This document shows positions 1 to 8,093 of a DNA stretch of 25,147 nt, piece by piece (within the stretch, counting starts at the first letter, position 1; the number at the start of each line of letters is the position of its first letter). The position numbers were made by a program, and so were the translations under genes. The notes below the pieces were generated by a model. The model had not been told where the DNA came from and did no database searches. It was given only the letters and a program-made list of their open reading frames with translations. Source of the stretch: Pleurocapsa sp. MO_226.B13 (lineage in GTDB: Bacteria; Cyanobacteriota; Cyanobacteriia; Cyanobacteriales; Xenococcaceae); assembly GCA_030064795.1 (NCBI GenBank), contig JASJEI010000169.1:1-25147 (forward strand). The letters are read 5' to 3'.

Positions 1-150
1 GAAACACGGGCGATGAAACGGGTAGAAATCGACGACGCAGCTGAAGCCGATCGCATCTTTACAGTTCTTATGGGCGATCGCGTTGCCCCCCGTCGGGAAT
101 TTATCGAAACCAATGCACCTAAGTTAAATCTGGACGATCTGGATATTTAG
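1..150 (+). CDS. gyrB: DNA gyrase subunit B, C-terminal end (partial)
   Basis: The window opens inside a gene whose last 49 codons read in frame from base 1 to a TAG at 148-150. The peptide matches the C-terminal tail of GyrB, the ATPase subunit of DNA gyrase that introduces negative supercoils: it has the family's [13 protein letters not shown] stretch, then [14 protein letters not shown] and the LNLDDLDI end. The natural C-terminus is preserved. The 5' part lies outside the window. Directly after the stop codon the sequence changes to a repeat array that looks like a transposon end, so the element sits at the very 3' boundary of gyrB without harming it. ParE has a related tail, but in a cyanobacterium GyrB is the likelier call. 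Confidence 0.93.
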   Translation, partial: ETRAMKRVEIDDAAEADRIFTVLMGDRVAPRREFIETNAPKLNLDDLDI

Positions 151-242
151 TGTTTGTCGTTTTACTCATAAGCCAAAATATTTACGCATAAGTTAAGATA
201 TTTACGCATAAGCCAAAATATTTTTACTCATAAGCTGAAATA
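151..242. repeat. Four 20-bp repeats, probable Tn7-like transposon end
   Basis: Right after the gyrB stop the sequence starts TGTTTGTCG, followed by near-identical 20-mers of the form TTTAC(T/G)CATAAG(C/T)(C/T)(A/G)A(A/G)ATA at 161-180, 181-200, 201-220 and 223-242 (two extra T before the last). Tn7-like elements begin with TGT and carry several TnsB-binding sites of about 20 bp inside each end. Together with the tnsA-like gene reading inward from 273, this fits the end that in Tn7 lies next to the target gene. The matching opposite end was not found in the window. Confidence 0.6.
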
Positions 243-272
243 GTAGATAATTATAGAGTATCTCTTAATTAT

Positions 273-569
273 ATGGGATGCTCTATGATTATTTCTGAAC
301 AAAAACGCAAGAGTCGTAAGTACAAACAGATTACTGGCAATTTTAGTAGCTGCAAGATGAGAACGAGTGTATCCTATTTTTCATTGTTGCAAAAAGACTT
401 TATGTACTGGTTAGAGTTCGATCCTGATGTTGTGTCGTACACTACATCCACCGCTCCACTGGAATGTTACGACAATGGCAAACAAAAACTCTATGTTCCT
501 GATTTTCAAGTCATCCGCCACCGAAAGAGGCAGATTAGGGAATTCCCAAAAATAAAAACGCCCAAATAA
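273..569 (+). pseudogene. TnsA-like transposon endonuclease, truncated
   Basis: The product resembles the N-terminal nuclease domain of TnsA (TnsA_N family), which cuts the 5' ends of Tn7-like elements. Visible signature: SRKYKQITGNFSS, a KM-x3-V stretch, then SLLQKDFMYWLEFDPDVVSY and a KLYVPDF strand, the family pattern SLLERDF...EFDPDV...YxPDF. Residues 1-88 belong to this gene; the last ten come from the left end of the adjacent IS, which starts at base 538. The third nuclease motif and the whole C-terminal domain are missing, so it cannot be functional. The Glu usual in LLERD is Gln here, suggesting decay before the truncation, although the active-site alignment is by eye. ATG at 285 is an alternative start. 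It lies just inside a TGT-led repeat array, the standard position of tnsA. Confidence 0.72.
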
Positions 570-1845
570 GATGGTCAACTAAATATTGCGATCGCAGAAA
601 ATAAAAGACTAATGCCGGAACTGACAGAATCCTTCAAGTCGTTGTTAATTGAGACAGCTCAACATCTCAAAGGTCATCAAAGAAGGCGATTTATGGCCTT
701 GACAGTCCAAGAGTTAGGAAAAGGAGGTCAACGTCTGGCAGAAAGAGAGTTGGGATGGAATAGAGACTTAATCCGAAAAGGAACAAGAGAAGTAGAAAGT
801 GGTATTGTTTGCCTTGATGCCTTGACAGCAAGAGGAAGAAAGCGTGTAGAAGTTCGTCTCCCGAATTTAATACCAGACCTCAAAAATATCGTTGATAGTC
901 AAAGTCAAACCGATCCTAGTTTCAAAAGTAATCGATTGTATACGAGACTGAGTGTAGCTGAAGTTCGCCGTCAACTTATCAAACAGAAAGGGTATTCGTC
1001 CGAGGAGTTACCCTGTGATGAAACTATTCGTAACCGATTAAATCATCTCGGCTATTATCCCAAAAAAGTAGCTAAGACGAAACCTCAAAAAAAATTCCTG
1101 AAACCGATGCCATCTTTGAGCAATTAGCATTGATTAATCAAGAAGCAAATGATGACTCAACAATTTTCAGGCTGTCATTAGATGCTCTTTGCAACAGTCA
1201 AAATTGGTCCTTTTTCCAGAGGGGCTAAAAATCGAGTCGAAACGGAAGCTTGTGACCATGACTTTTCCAATTCTGCCAAACTAACTCAGAGATGGTATTT
1301 TTCTGCCAGAGTTAGATGAATTATTTATCTATTGTACTACTTCCAAAGTAACCAGTGATTTTATGGTTGATCTTCTTGAAAGCTGGTGGGAGAGTCATCG
1401 CCACCGTTTTGCCCAGATTCAAACCTTGGTACTCAATCAAGATAATGGACCGGAAAATCATTCTCGACGGACTCAGTTTATGAAACGAATGGTGGAATTT
1501 GCTCATAAATATCAACTGAATCTAAGACTAGCTTATTATCCGCCCTACCATAGTAAATATAATCCCATTGAGCGCACTTGGGGAGTATTGGAAAATCATT
1601 GGCGTGGAAACATTCTAGATGATATTTCTACTGTCATCAATTTCGCTCAAACCATGACCTGGAAAGGTCATCACCCGACAGTTAAGCTAGTGACAGAAAC
1701 TTATCAAACAGGAATTAGACTAACAAAATCTGAAATGGTAGAGATCGAGAATCAAATTCATCGTTCACCTGAATTGGGTAAATGGTTTGTCGATATTCTG
1801 TACAATTCAGTTTGATTTTGGAATGATTTTTTCTTTGGAAGTCCC
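538..1845 (+). mobile_element. ISAzo13-like insertion sequence, defective
   Basis: A 1308-bp element. Its ends form imperfect inverted repeats: the left starts GGGAATTCCCAAA at 538, and the right end read inward is GGGACTTCCAAAG from 1845. About two thirds of the first 34 positions match. A TA dinucleotide lies directly outside each end (536-537 and 1846-1847), as expected for an element of the IS630/ISAzo13 group. Inside is one transposase gene broken by frameshifts. The genes on the two sides, tnsA-like and metallophosphoesterase, are both cut exactly at the IS ends, so the insertion may mark an IS-mediated deletion rather than a simple hop. Confidence 0.82.
612..1815 (+). pseudogene. ISAzo13-like transposase with three frameshifts
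   Basis: The reading frame can be followed across three frames as one DDE transposase of about 400 residues. Frame 1 runs from ATG 612 through QELGKGGQRLAERELGWNRD to the poly-A run at 1087-1094. After a shift there it continues KIPETDAIFEQLALINQEA up to about 1187. A second shift near 1185-1191 leads into ATVKIGPFSRGAKNRVETEA. A third near 1287-1291 leads into DGIFLPELDELFIYCTTSK and the last 150 residues. The catalytic core is recognisable: RLSLDA, VLNQDNGPENHSRR and YYPPYHSKYNPIERTWG supply the D, D and E. The family call rests on memory of cyanobacterial ISAzo13-type proteins; an IS630-superfamily label would also fit. Three independent shifts show an old, dead copy. Confidence 0.82.
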
Positions 1846-2862
1846 TAAACTATCCTTGAGCCACTCTAACTGCTCCCAGTCGGTAACTGCTTGCTGTTTA
1901 TTTAGCTGTTTTTCGATATCGCGCTGACTTTCGGCAATATGCTCTAGTTTGGCGTAATAGTCATCAATTTGTTCGGCATCGTCAGAATTATTGTAGTCGA
2001 GTCGGTCTATTGCCTCTCGGATTTTTTGTTCGCGATCTTCTAATTCACTCTGACGCTCTAATAGTTTTTTTCTTTTGGTTGCACCTTCGGCTGTATCGGG
2101 TATTACTAAGGGTTGATTGAAAGTATTGGAATCTAAGGCAAAAAAATCAATCCCGCCATAACGGAAAGTATAATAACGATTGGGCAAGCGAGTAAATTTT
2201 CCTGGTTGATAATTTAAACAGCGATCGCCTGTAAATTCGGCAGTATAGTGAGTATCTAGGTGTTTTTTTAAATTCTCCTGATTCTTGATTGCGATCGAAT
2301 AATCTAAAAACGCTTTAGCATAGGCATTGCCACAATCAGAGCCATGCCAGCCCACATCCAAATCAATTTGACCGCGAAACAAACGCCGAGGCAACCAAGT
2401 CGCCTGTGCCAAGATACCATAAATCAGAGGTAAGTCGTAGTAATCATGATTTCCAGGAACTACAAAAAAAGGTAGCGTAAAGACGAGCTTGTCATACTCA
2501 AGTTGTTGGGGATTGTCTCCCCCAAGTAAAAATTCCTGATAGGGTTGGATAAAATTGCGCTGATAGTACTCGCTAGAACCTACCTGATACACCACATCAC
2601 CAGTATGGAGAATAAAGCGTGATGAGGAATGTTCTAGCATCATCTCGGCGATTTTGCGTTGGGGATGATGTTTGAGGTGCGATCCGCAACCACTATCTCC
2701 AATTACCAAAAAAGAAAAATTAGGATTATCTACCTCATCGTCATCAATTACCAGTTTAGTTTGAGCGATCGCTCTTTCTTTGAGTAATTTTTCTTGCCAG
2801 CGCACTCGACGCTTCATCTGGTTGATTTTTACCGATATATCAGGATCTTTAACAAATTGCAT
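1807..2862 (-). pseudogene. Calcineurin-like metallophosphoesterase, C-terminus lost
   Basis: The product begins at ATG 2862 and shows the N-terminal metal-binding motifs of the calcineurin-like phosphoesterase fold: FLVIGDSGCG (GDxG, residues 53-60), HTGDVVYQ (GDxxY, 86-93) and VVPGNHDYYD (GNHD, 135-143). A charged helical stretch at about 264-325 (RKKLLERQSELEDREQK...) follows an FFALDSN strand. The reading frame enters the right end of the IS at 1845, and the last 12 residues (GTSKEKIIPKSN) come from IS DNA. The C-terminal His motifs (GHxP and GxH) that complete the metal site are therefore missing, so activity is unlikely. The substrate cannot be told. It is downstream of the DUF389 gene on the same strand with a 122-bp gap. 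Whether it was chromosomal or transposon cargo is open. Confidence 0.8.
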
Positions 2863-2984
2863 TTAAGTTAATGTCTAACGGTTATTTCTAATTTCTAGAC
2901 ACTGGAATCTCCAGCATGATTATGACCTATATTGTTTTGCTTTTTAATTAAAAATGACTAAAAACCCCCTAATCCACTTGGTTA

Positions 2985-4064
2985 TCAGTCCTTGGGAGAT
3001 TCCAAGACTCGCATTGGAATTACCTCAACTCGAAGCTCGATCGGACGACGAATTTTTTGACTGATAAACTTTCTCAGGCGATCGATATCTTGTTGAGAAA
3101 TAGAATCTAGAGGTGCGGTTACTTCTATCACTATTTCTAAATAATTGCCACTGGGAACTACCGTAATTAATTCAATGTTTGCATTGGTAAAGATTTTTGT
3201 TTCTTTAACGATCGAGTCCGATATTTGAGAGGTTACATTCTTTTTGATAATCAGATCTCGCATCGATAAGGTCAAGGGAATACCCAAAGCAAACATCACC
3301 ACAGTAGACATAGCTAGTCCGTGCTTGGCACGATCGAGGTTGCCATAGGATTGAAACAAAAATACCAAACCACCAAAAAAGATAATACAGGTTAGGTTGG
3401 TGAGAAACAACAAAGATGAACCAAGAGCGATGTTTTCTTCTCCCAAAGACAAACCAATACCAATTACACTTAAAGGTGGAACTAAAGCTACGGCAATCGC
3501 TACTCCTGGAATAGCATCAGCAATACTACGACGAGTTTGGGTAAAAGCCCCCGCCATCCCTGCTGCTGTAGCAATACCAAAATCAAGTAGAGTCGGATTG
3601 GTACGAGAAAGTATCTCAGAATCAACAGTTTCTAAACCAATAATCGAAGCAGTCAACCAAGAGGCGATCGTAGTCAAAATTACACCTTTTAAGAGGGTAA
3701 AACTGGAGCGACGTAGTAGTTTGCGATTACCCATAGAGATCGAAAAAGCCATCCCGATAATTGGCCCCATTAAGGGTGCAATAATCATCGCTCCGATAAT
3801 AATTGCTACGCTGTTAGCCAGTAAACCCAGAGTAGAAATAATTGCCGACAAACCCAGCATAAAGTGAAAGCTAAAGGATGGGACGGATAAACGCCATAAG
3901 CTGCGATTGAGACTGGCAATAGGAGTAGGTTTTTCTTTAATCCAATGCCAGTTTCCGTTGTCAAGATGCCAAAGTTTTTTTAAGTTTAGGGCGCGATTGA
4001 TTTTTCGCAGCAGATATCTAATGCGGGTAACATACCGAGGACTAAAAGTAAGTATAACTGTCAT
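2985..4064 (-). CDS. DUF389 family membrane protein
   Basis: The 359-aa product matches the DUF389 family of multi-pass inner-membrane proteins of unknown function. Signature stretches are NSVAIIIGAMIIAPLMGPII (about residues 84-103), GAFTQTRRSIADAIPGVAIA (about 172-191) and VALVPPLSVIGIG. Hydrophobic segments alternate through residues 65-260, giving roughly six membrane spans, followed by a soluble C-terminal domain of about 90 residues (IELITVVPSGNYLEIVIEV) with an alternating beta pattern. The N-terminal 60 residues are basic and probably cytoplasmic. The start is ATG 4064. The tspO-type gene lies 47 bp upstream on the same strand, so the two may be co-transcribed. The family is certain; no transport substrate can be stated. 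Confidence 0.9.
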   Translation of the reverse strand: MTVILTFSPRYVTRIRYLLRKINRALNLKKLWHLDNGNWHWIKEKPTPIASLNRSLWRLSVPSFSFHFMLGLSAIISTLGLLANSVAIIIGAMIIAPLMGPIIGMAFSISMGNRKLLRRSSFTLLKGVILTTIASWLTASIIGLETVDSEILSRTNPTLLDFGIATAAGMAGAFTQTRRSIADAIPGVAIAVALVPPLSVIGIGLSLGEENIALGSSLLFLTNLTCIIFFGGLVFLFQSYGNLDRAKHGLAMSTVVMFALGIPLTLSMRDLIIKKNVTSQISDSIVKETKIFTNANIELITVVPSGNYLEIVIEVTAPLDSISQQDIDRLRKFISQKIRRPIELRVEVIPMRVLESPKD

Positions 4065-4111
4065 GGTTTTTTAAGCAAAAAAAAAGGAAGGTATGTATTA
4101 ATAGTTGAGTA

Positions 4112-4588
4112 TTAGGCATCGATGGGATTTAGCTGCATCATTTGCCAAGTGACAAAAGTCCCCACTGGACTCCAAAGTAAGTAGGGAACTAATAGCCAAA
4201 AGGCAGTAGTCGAAATCGGCAAAACTGTTATCGCCAAAATCGCTCCAAAAAAAAACCCAGTCCCGCCAATAATTGTTCCTACTTTGAGACTGCGAGTTTT
4301 GCACATGACTAGGGTATACAGAGAAATCGCTATTTCTACCAAGATATAAAAACCCATTAACATCCAAGTATACTTAGTACCTGGATTTGCTTCCCAAACG
4401 TTATAAGCAGACCAAGCACCGCAAATAAAGACAATCGTCCATATAATTGGAATTGCCCATTCAAAAGTTAACCAGTCTGGACGGCGTAAACGTTTAAACC
4501 AGCGAAAATCTCTACTAGAGATAAAGCGATTACAAGTAAAGGGAATAGCAAGGGTGACAATACCAATTGCTAACCACGAAGGAATCAT
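4112..4588 (-). CDS. TspO/MBR family protein
   Basis: The 158-aa product fits TspO/MBR, the family of five-helix membrane proteins related to the mitochondrial translocator protein, which bind tetrapyrroles and are linked to stress and porphyrin handling in photosynthetic bacteria. Visible marks are the RRPDWLTFEWAIPIIWTI segment near residues 35-52 (family pattern RPxWxPPxxxFxxxWT), GAWSAYNVWE after it, and the closing PYLLWSPVGTFVTWQMMQLN near 134-153 (family pattern PYLxWxxfAxxLN). Hydrophobic segments at about 3-18, 46-66, 74-93, 102-122 and 127-147 give the expected five helices. It is more divergent than classical TspO: the usual PP after W is replaced by TF. It lies 47 bp upstream of the DUF389 gene on the same strand. 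Confidence 0.82.
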   Translation of the reverse strand: MIPSWLAIGIVTLAIPFTCNRFISSRDFRWFKRLRRPDWLTFEWAIPIIWTIVFICGAWSAYNVWEANPGTKYTWMLMGFYILVEIAISLYTLVMCKTRSLKVGTIIGGTGFFFGAILAITVLPISTTAFWLLVPYLLWSPVGTFVTWQMMQLNPIDA

Positions 4589-4755
4589 AATTGTTTTTGG
4601 TTAAGAGGATAGGTTTAATTGGCTTAGTTTCTGGGGAATTGTTCGATCCAATTTGGATCGAGAGCAAATTCTACAAGCTAATATTAAGTATTATTAACGG
4701 CACTTTATAATGCTGTATTTTAAGCTAAACTATCCTCTTCCTTTAGATAGAAACT

Positions 4756-5085
4756 TTAGTATTCATAAATTTCTGCTTCGAGATAGTATCTCTCTATAAA
4801 TCTTTCATCGCCCCATTTGTTATTTTCTACAGTTGCTTCTAAATCTAATAGCTGGGGTTCAGAAATCCTATATTCTCCAAGTTCTTGAATTTCATCTTCG
4901 ATCGAGAGGGATTCATCTACGCCAGAAAAATTCCATTCCTCGTCTTTACCTGCTTGTATATCTTCTAAGTAACCCGATTGCGAGATCTTAGTTTGAGCAT
5001 TTAAAGGCAAACTACAAGTAATAGCTAGCATTGTTCCTGTAGAGATTGCCAAGAGAGCGATTGTTTTTCGAGAAATATTGACCAT
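4756..5085 (-). CDS. Small exported protein, unknown function
   Basis: Starting at ATG 5085 the product has 109 residues. An upstream TTG would add eight residues, but the ATG gives a textbook signal peptide: a short basic start (MVNISRK), a hydrophobic core (TIALLAISTGTMLAI) and a likely signal peptidase I site at LNA-Q near residue 30. A Cys near residue 24 is preceded by AIT, which is not a good lipobox. The mature part is very acidic (EDIQAGKDEEWNF, SIEDEIQELGEY, ERYYLEAEIYEY) with no recognisable domain. It stands alone on the minus strand, with gaps of about 170-230 bp on either side. The coding call rests on the signal peptide and on the frame staying open to the end. I do not recognise the family. 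Confidence 0.6.
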   Translation of the reverse strand: MVNISRKTIALLAISTGTMLAITCSLPLNAQTKISQSGYLEDIQAGKDEEWNFSGVDESLSIEDEIQELGEYRISEPQLLDLEATVENNKWGDERFIERYYLEAEIYEY

Positions 5086-5206
5086 GGCAAATAAGATATT
5101 AATAAACAAATTTAATTACTCATAACATAAATAATTAAATTAATTTAGGCTTCCCCAGACGGTTAGATATTGCCATCTATCGTTAGATAGAAAACTAAGT
5201 AGATAA

Positions 5207-5274
5207 AGAAAGCAGAGGAAGGAACAAGAAATGACAACTAACTACTAACTCCGAACTCCGAACTCCGAACTCCG
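5207..5274. repeat. Compound intergenic repeat with heptamers (AACTCCG)x4
   Basis: Four perfect tandem copies of AACTCCG occupy 5247-5274. About 30 bp before them is the 14-mer AGAAAGCAGAGGAA (5207-5220). Both parts recur in inverted order and orientation near 13540-13603, so this is a dispersed compound element and not a local slippage event. It lies in the 231-bp gap downstream of murD. Short tandem heptamers of this kind are common in filamentous and pleurocapsalean cyanobacteria. Confidence 0.75.
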
Positions 5275-5316
5275 AACTTTTATTTAGTTCCTAACTCCTA
5301 TTACGACGCTCTACTC

Positions 5317-6714
5317 TTAACTATCAATTGCCAAACATAATTCTCGAAAACGATCGCCTCGCTTTTCAAAACTAAGATATTGGTCGAAGCTGGCACAGGC
5401 GGGAGAGAGTAAGACGACTTTGGCTTGAGTTTCTAGGGCGATGGGCAAACTTTGAGCGACAGCATTTTCCATAGTCTCGACAATTTTATAGTTACTAAAT
5501 CCTAGCTCGTGTAGTCGCGAAGCAAAAACCGGTGCAGCTTCACCGATGAGTAAGACAAAGGCAGCTTTGGTTTGAATACTATTAAGCCAAGATCTATCGT
5601 CTCCTGTTTTAATCTTACCCCCTGCAATCAAAATTACTGGTGCTTCGACGGAGTTTAAACCTACTTCCGCAGCATCGTAATTGGTAGCCTTACTGTCATT
5701 GATAAATTTAACGCCTCGATGAGTACAGATATATTCGAGACGGTGTGGTACGCCAGTAAAAGAAGTTATTGCCGAGGCGATCGCACTTTTATCTATTCCC
5801 GCTAATTTGGCTGCTGCCACGGCGACTAACAGATTTTGCAAATTATGTTCTCCAGGCATTTTAAACAGCGACATGGGGGCAATAAGTTCGCCAAATGCCA
5901 CGATCCAAGCATCCTCGATATAAACTTCTACACGGCGGTTGTCATCAAAGCTATTTTTGCCCCGAATACTCGTCCAAATTACCTCCTCACCAAATTCCAA
6001 TCCTGATGAGCGTAAAAAGCGATCGTCTCCATTGATAATTTTTTGCCTACAGCGACGAATTAAGGAAGCCTTGATCTGATAATAATTTTCTAGAGTTTTA
6101 TGTCTACTGAGATGATCGGGAGTGAAGGTAGTTAAAATTCCAATTTGCGGTGTTAAGGTTAGGGAAGATTCAATCTGATAACTACTCAATTCAGCAATAA
6201 TCCAATCAAAAGCGCGATCGTCGGCAAGATTTAGGTTTTGAATAGCCAACTCACAAGCTGCATTACCAATGTTGCCACAGGCAGGAGCATTTAATTCATC
6301 GGCCTGAAAAATTGCTGCTGTCAACGCAGTGGTAGTAGTTTTACCATTCGTCCCCGTAATTCCAACCCAGGGAATACGATTGAGATAACGCCAAGCTAAC
6401 TCAATTTCGCCGATAGTCTCAATGCCTTGCTTTCTAGCTGTTTCTAAGGGGGCAATATCCCAAGGAACACCAGGACTGACCACAATAGAATCTGGAGTGT
6501 TATCTCCTTCTAAAGTGACACTACTATCAAGTTTAATGGTGATTCCTGCTTCGGTTAGCTGTTGTTGTGATGCTCGTAATCGATCCGCGTTGGCTCTTAA
6601 GGCGATCTGTTCTTCTGTTGCCGAATCTACTAAGGTTACTTGCCAACCGTCCTTTTTGAGCAATCTTGCAGCAGCAATTCCCGATCTTCCTAAACCAATA
6701 ATTTCACTCTTCAT
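5317..6714 (-). CDS. murD: UDP-N-acetylmuramoyl-L-alanine--D-glutamate ligase
   Basis: MurD adds D-glutamate to UDP-MurNAc-L-alanine in the cytoplasm, the second amino-acid step of peptidoglycan precursor synthesis. The product starts with a Rossmann-like loop (IIGLGRSGIAAARLL) that holds the UDP-substrate. The ATP loop TGTNGKTTTTALTAA is near residues 120-134. The middle-domain stretch PDHLSRHKTLENYYQIKASL follows, and the C-terminal domain opens with VPHRLEYI and has FINDSKATNYDA, the ligand-binding region of the family. It closes with LLSPACASFDQY and FEKRGDRFREL, both diagnostic of MurD. At 465 aa from ATG 6714 the length is normal; the in-frame TTG one codon earlier is less likely. It is monocistronic here, divergent from the dehydratase gene at 6938. 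Confidence 0.97.
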   Translation of the reverse strand: MKSEIIGLGRSGIAAARLLKKDGWQVTLVDSATEEQIALRANADRLRASQQQLTEAGITIKLDSSVTLEGDNTPDSIVVSPGVPWDIAPLETARKQGIETIGEIELAWRYLNRIPWVGITGTNGKTTTTALTAAIFQADELNAPACGNIGNAACELAIQNLNLADDRAFDWIIAELSSYQIESSLTLTPQIGILTTFTPDHLSRHKTLENYYQIKASLIRRCRQKIINGDDRFLRSSGLEFGEEVIWTSIRGKNSFDDNRRVEVYIEDAWIVAFGELIAPMSLFKMPGEHNLQNLLVAVAAAKLAGIDKSAIASAITSFTGVPHRLEYICTHRGVKFINDSKATNYDAAEVGLNSVEAPVILIAGGKIKTGDDRSWLNSIQTKAAFVLLIGEAAPVFASRLHELGFSNYKIVETMENAVAQSLPIALETQAKVVLLSPACASFDQYLSFEKRGDRFRELCLAIDS

Positions 6715-6937
6715 CAATCAAGTAATTAGTGTTTTGCTAAACTGTGTAGCTCTATCGCCGATGATTAACTTACCAAACTTTTTCTTGACTTAACACTTAT
6801 TACTTAAGAATAAACAGGATTTAGTACGATCTGGATTTTTTGCTCACAATAATTAAAGTAATTGCTAGCATCAAAATATCTAAGATAATTTCTAGATTTA
6901 ATTAACTGTTAATAATCAAGACAAACAATTTAAAATC

Positions 6938-7294
6938 ATGTCACCAGAACTGACTCAAAAGAAATGTACTGCTTGCAGTGGCGACTCTTCCCCAGTAAGT
7001 CAAGCGGAAATCGAACAACTCAAACCCCAGATACCAGAGTGGGAAATCAAAGACGAGAATGGTCAATCGCGCTTACAGCGAGTTTATCAGTTTTCTGACT
7101 TCAAACAAGCCCTAGACTTTACTCAGCAGGTAGGAGAGAAAGCCGAAGCAGAAGGGCATCATCCTGCGTTGTTAACAGAATGGGGTAAAGTAACCGTAAC
7201 CTGGTGGACTCATGCCATTAACGGTTTACACGAAAACGACTTTATCATGGCAGCTAAAAGCGATGAAATAGCCGATGCTATGGGTAAGAAATAA
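6938..7294 (+). CDS. Pterin-4a-carbinolamine dehydratase
   Basis: The 118-aa product matches 4a-hydroxytetrahydrobiopterin dehydratase (PCD/DCoH/PhhB family), a small cytoplasmic enzyme that removes water from 4a-hydroxytetrahydropterin during pterin recycling. The catalytic region is complete: AEGHHPALLTEWGKVTVTWW near residues 71-90, with the paired His and the WGKVTV strand, then THAINGLHENDFIMAAKSDE with the second conserved His. The N-terminus has KKCTACSGDSSPVSQAEIEQ, a Cys-containing leader common in bacterial members. The stop follows soon after IADAMGKK, giving the usual length. It is divergent from murD with a 223-bp gap, so it has its own promoter. In cyanobacteria with no obvious phenylalanine hydroxylase the physiological pterin substrate is uncertain. 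Confidence 0.93.
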   Translation: MSPELTQKKCTACSGDSSPVSQAEIEQLKPQIPEWEIKDENGQSRLQRVYQFSDFKQALDFTQQVGEKAEAEGHHPALLTEWGKVTVTWWTHAINGLHENDFIMAAKSDEIADAMGKK

Positions 7295-7354
7295 TTCAGG
7301 TAAAATTTCAGAAACTACATACAAAACTGAAGACACCCACTCTAACCCCACAGC

Positions 7355-7999
7355 CTATTTTGATTGACCAGGAGGAATAAAACGAATTTCAATTCTGCGT
7401 CTGGCTTCATCTGGCTTGCGATTAATGGGTGCTAGCTTTCCTGAAGGCAAATATAGTTGCGCTGCAGAATAGGCGCGAAATTCCACGTCTTGTAGTCCAG
7501 TTTTTTGTAATTCTTGCACCACTGCTAAAGCTCTCATTAGCCCTAGATCTGCATTTGAACCTGCCGATAGTTTGCTGACTGGTTGTGTTCCTTTAGCTAC
7601 TATTTCTAAGGTTTTATCGAGATTACTATTGTTGTTAATTCCTTCGCCATCTGTATGTCCGATTATTTGTATAAAATCGATTTCTCTCGATTGTAAAATT
7701 TTATTTATTTCTGGAGCGATTTTGATAGATATATGATTTTTTAATTGTGGGTTTAGCTCGGCACTTCCTGAGTTAAATTTAAATTTTCCCGATCTTTCAT
7801 CGATGACAATTGGCGATGCAGATTGTAGACGTTTGTTAGCTTTTTGTAGATCTTGATTTAGTTTTTGAGATTGGAATAGTATTAGTAAGAGTAACAAACA
7901 TAAAATCATAAAAGCATTTGACATTAAATCGGTAAATGATTGGAAAATGCTGCTAGATTGTGTTGTTGGTTGCGATGTGTATAGGGAACGTCTGGACAT
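7355..7999 (-). CDS. OmpA/MotB-domain protein, ZorB-like
   Basis: The 214-aa product has the layout of MotB/ZorB stator subunits: a short N-terminal cytoplasmic part, one membrane helix at about 29-42, a linker, and a C-terminal OmpA-like peptidoglycan-binding domain. An Asp (residue 24, SFTDLMSNAF) sits just before the helix, where MotB-type proteins carry the proton-accepting Asp. The OmpA domain shows FKFNSGSAELNP (74-84), IIGHTDGEG (112-120) and DEARRRIEIRF near the end. The gene just upstream on the same strand encodes a coiled-coil tail, so the pair looks like ZorA-ZorB of Zorya defence systems or another MotA/TolQ-OmpA pair. No ZorC, ZorD or ZorE gene is nearby. The OmpA call is firm; the ZorB reading is inference. 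Confidence 0.82.
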   Translation of the reverse strand: MSRRSLYTSQPTTQSSSIFQSFTDLMSNAFMILCLLLLLILFQSQKLNQDLQKANKRLQSASPIVIDERSGKFKFNSGSAELNPQLKNHISIKIAPEINKILQSREIDFIQIIGHTDGEGINNNSNLDKTLEIVAKGTQPVSKLSAGSNADLGLMRALAVVQELQKTGLQDVEFRAYSAAQLYLPSGKLAPINRKPDEARRRIEIRFIPPGQSK

Positions 8000-8017
8000 T
8001 TTTTAGTTCGCGCAAAG

Positions 8018-8062
8018 AGGTCAGACCCCGCGTCGCCTCCAGGCGCAAGGGAATGCTGACCT
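8018..8062. repeat. Palindromic intergenic repeat
   Basis: AGGTCAG at 8018-8024 pairs with CTGACCT at 8056-8062, enclosing CCCCGCGTCGCC, an inner GCCT-CC-AGGC hairpin, and GCAAGGGAATG. A related element lies at 15455-15521 with the same CCCGCGTC and CGCAAGGGAATGCT blocks but a different, still complementary stem (GGTGAG/CTCACC). It fills the gap between the two reading frames of the channel/OmpA pair. Confidence 0.7.
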
Positions 8063-8093
8063 AGCAAAGGCACAAAGAAGTTATTGGTTAGCT

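Noticed and set aside
161..242. CRISPR-like array
   Set aside because: The 20-bp repeats are contiguous with no unique spacers, vary between copies, and no cas gene is present; they fit transposon-end binding sites better.
3397..3867. 156-aa plus-strand reading frame
   Set aside because: It is the antisense of the DUF389 gene, whose protein is clearly recognisable; the composition is what mirrored membrane segments give.
4098..4367. 89-aa minus-strand reading frame
   Set aside because: It overlaps the TspO/MBR gene in another frame on the same strand and lacks any domain signal.
4756..5085. Lipoprotein
   Set aside because: The Cys near residue 24 is preceded by AIT instead of a proper lipobox; an ordinary signal peptidase I site is more likely.
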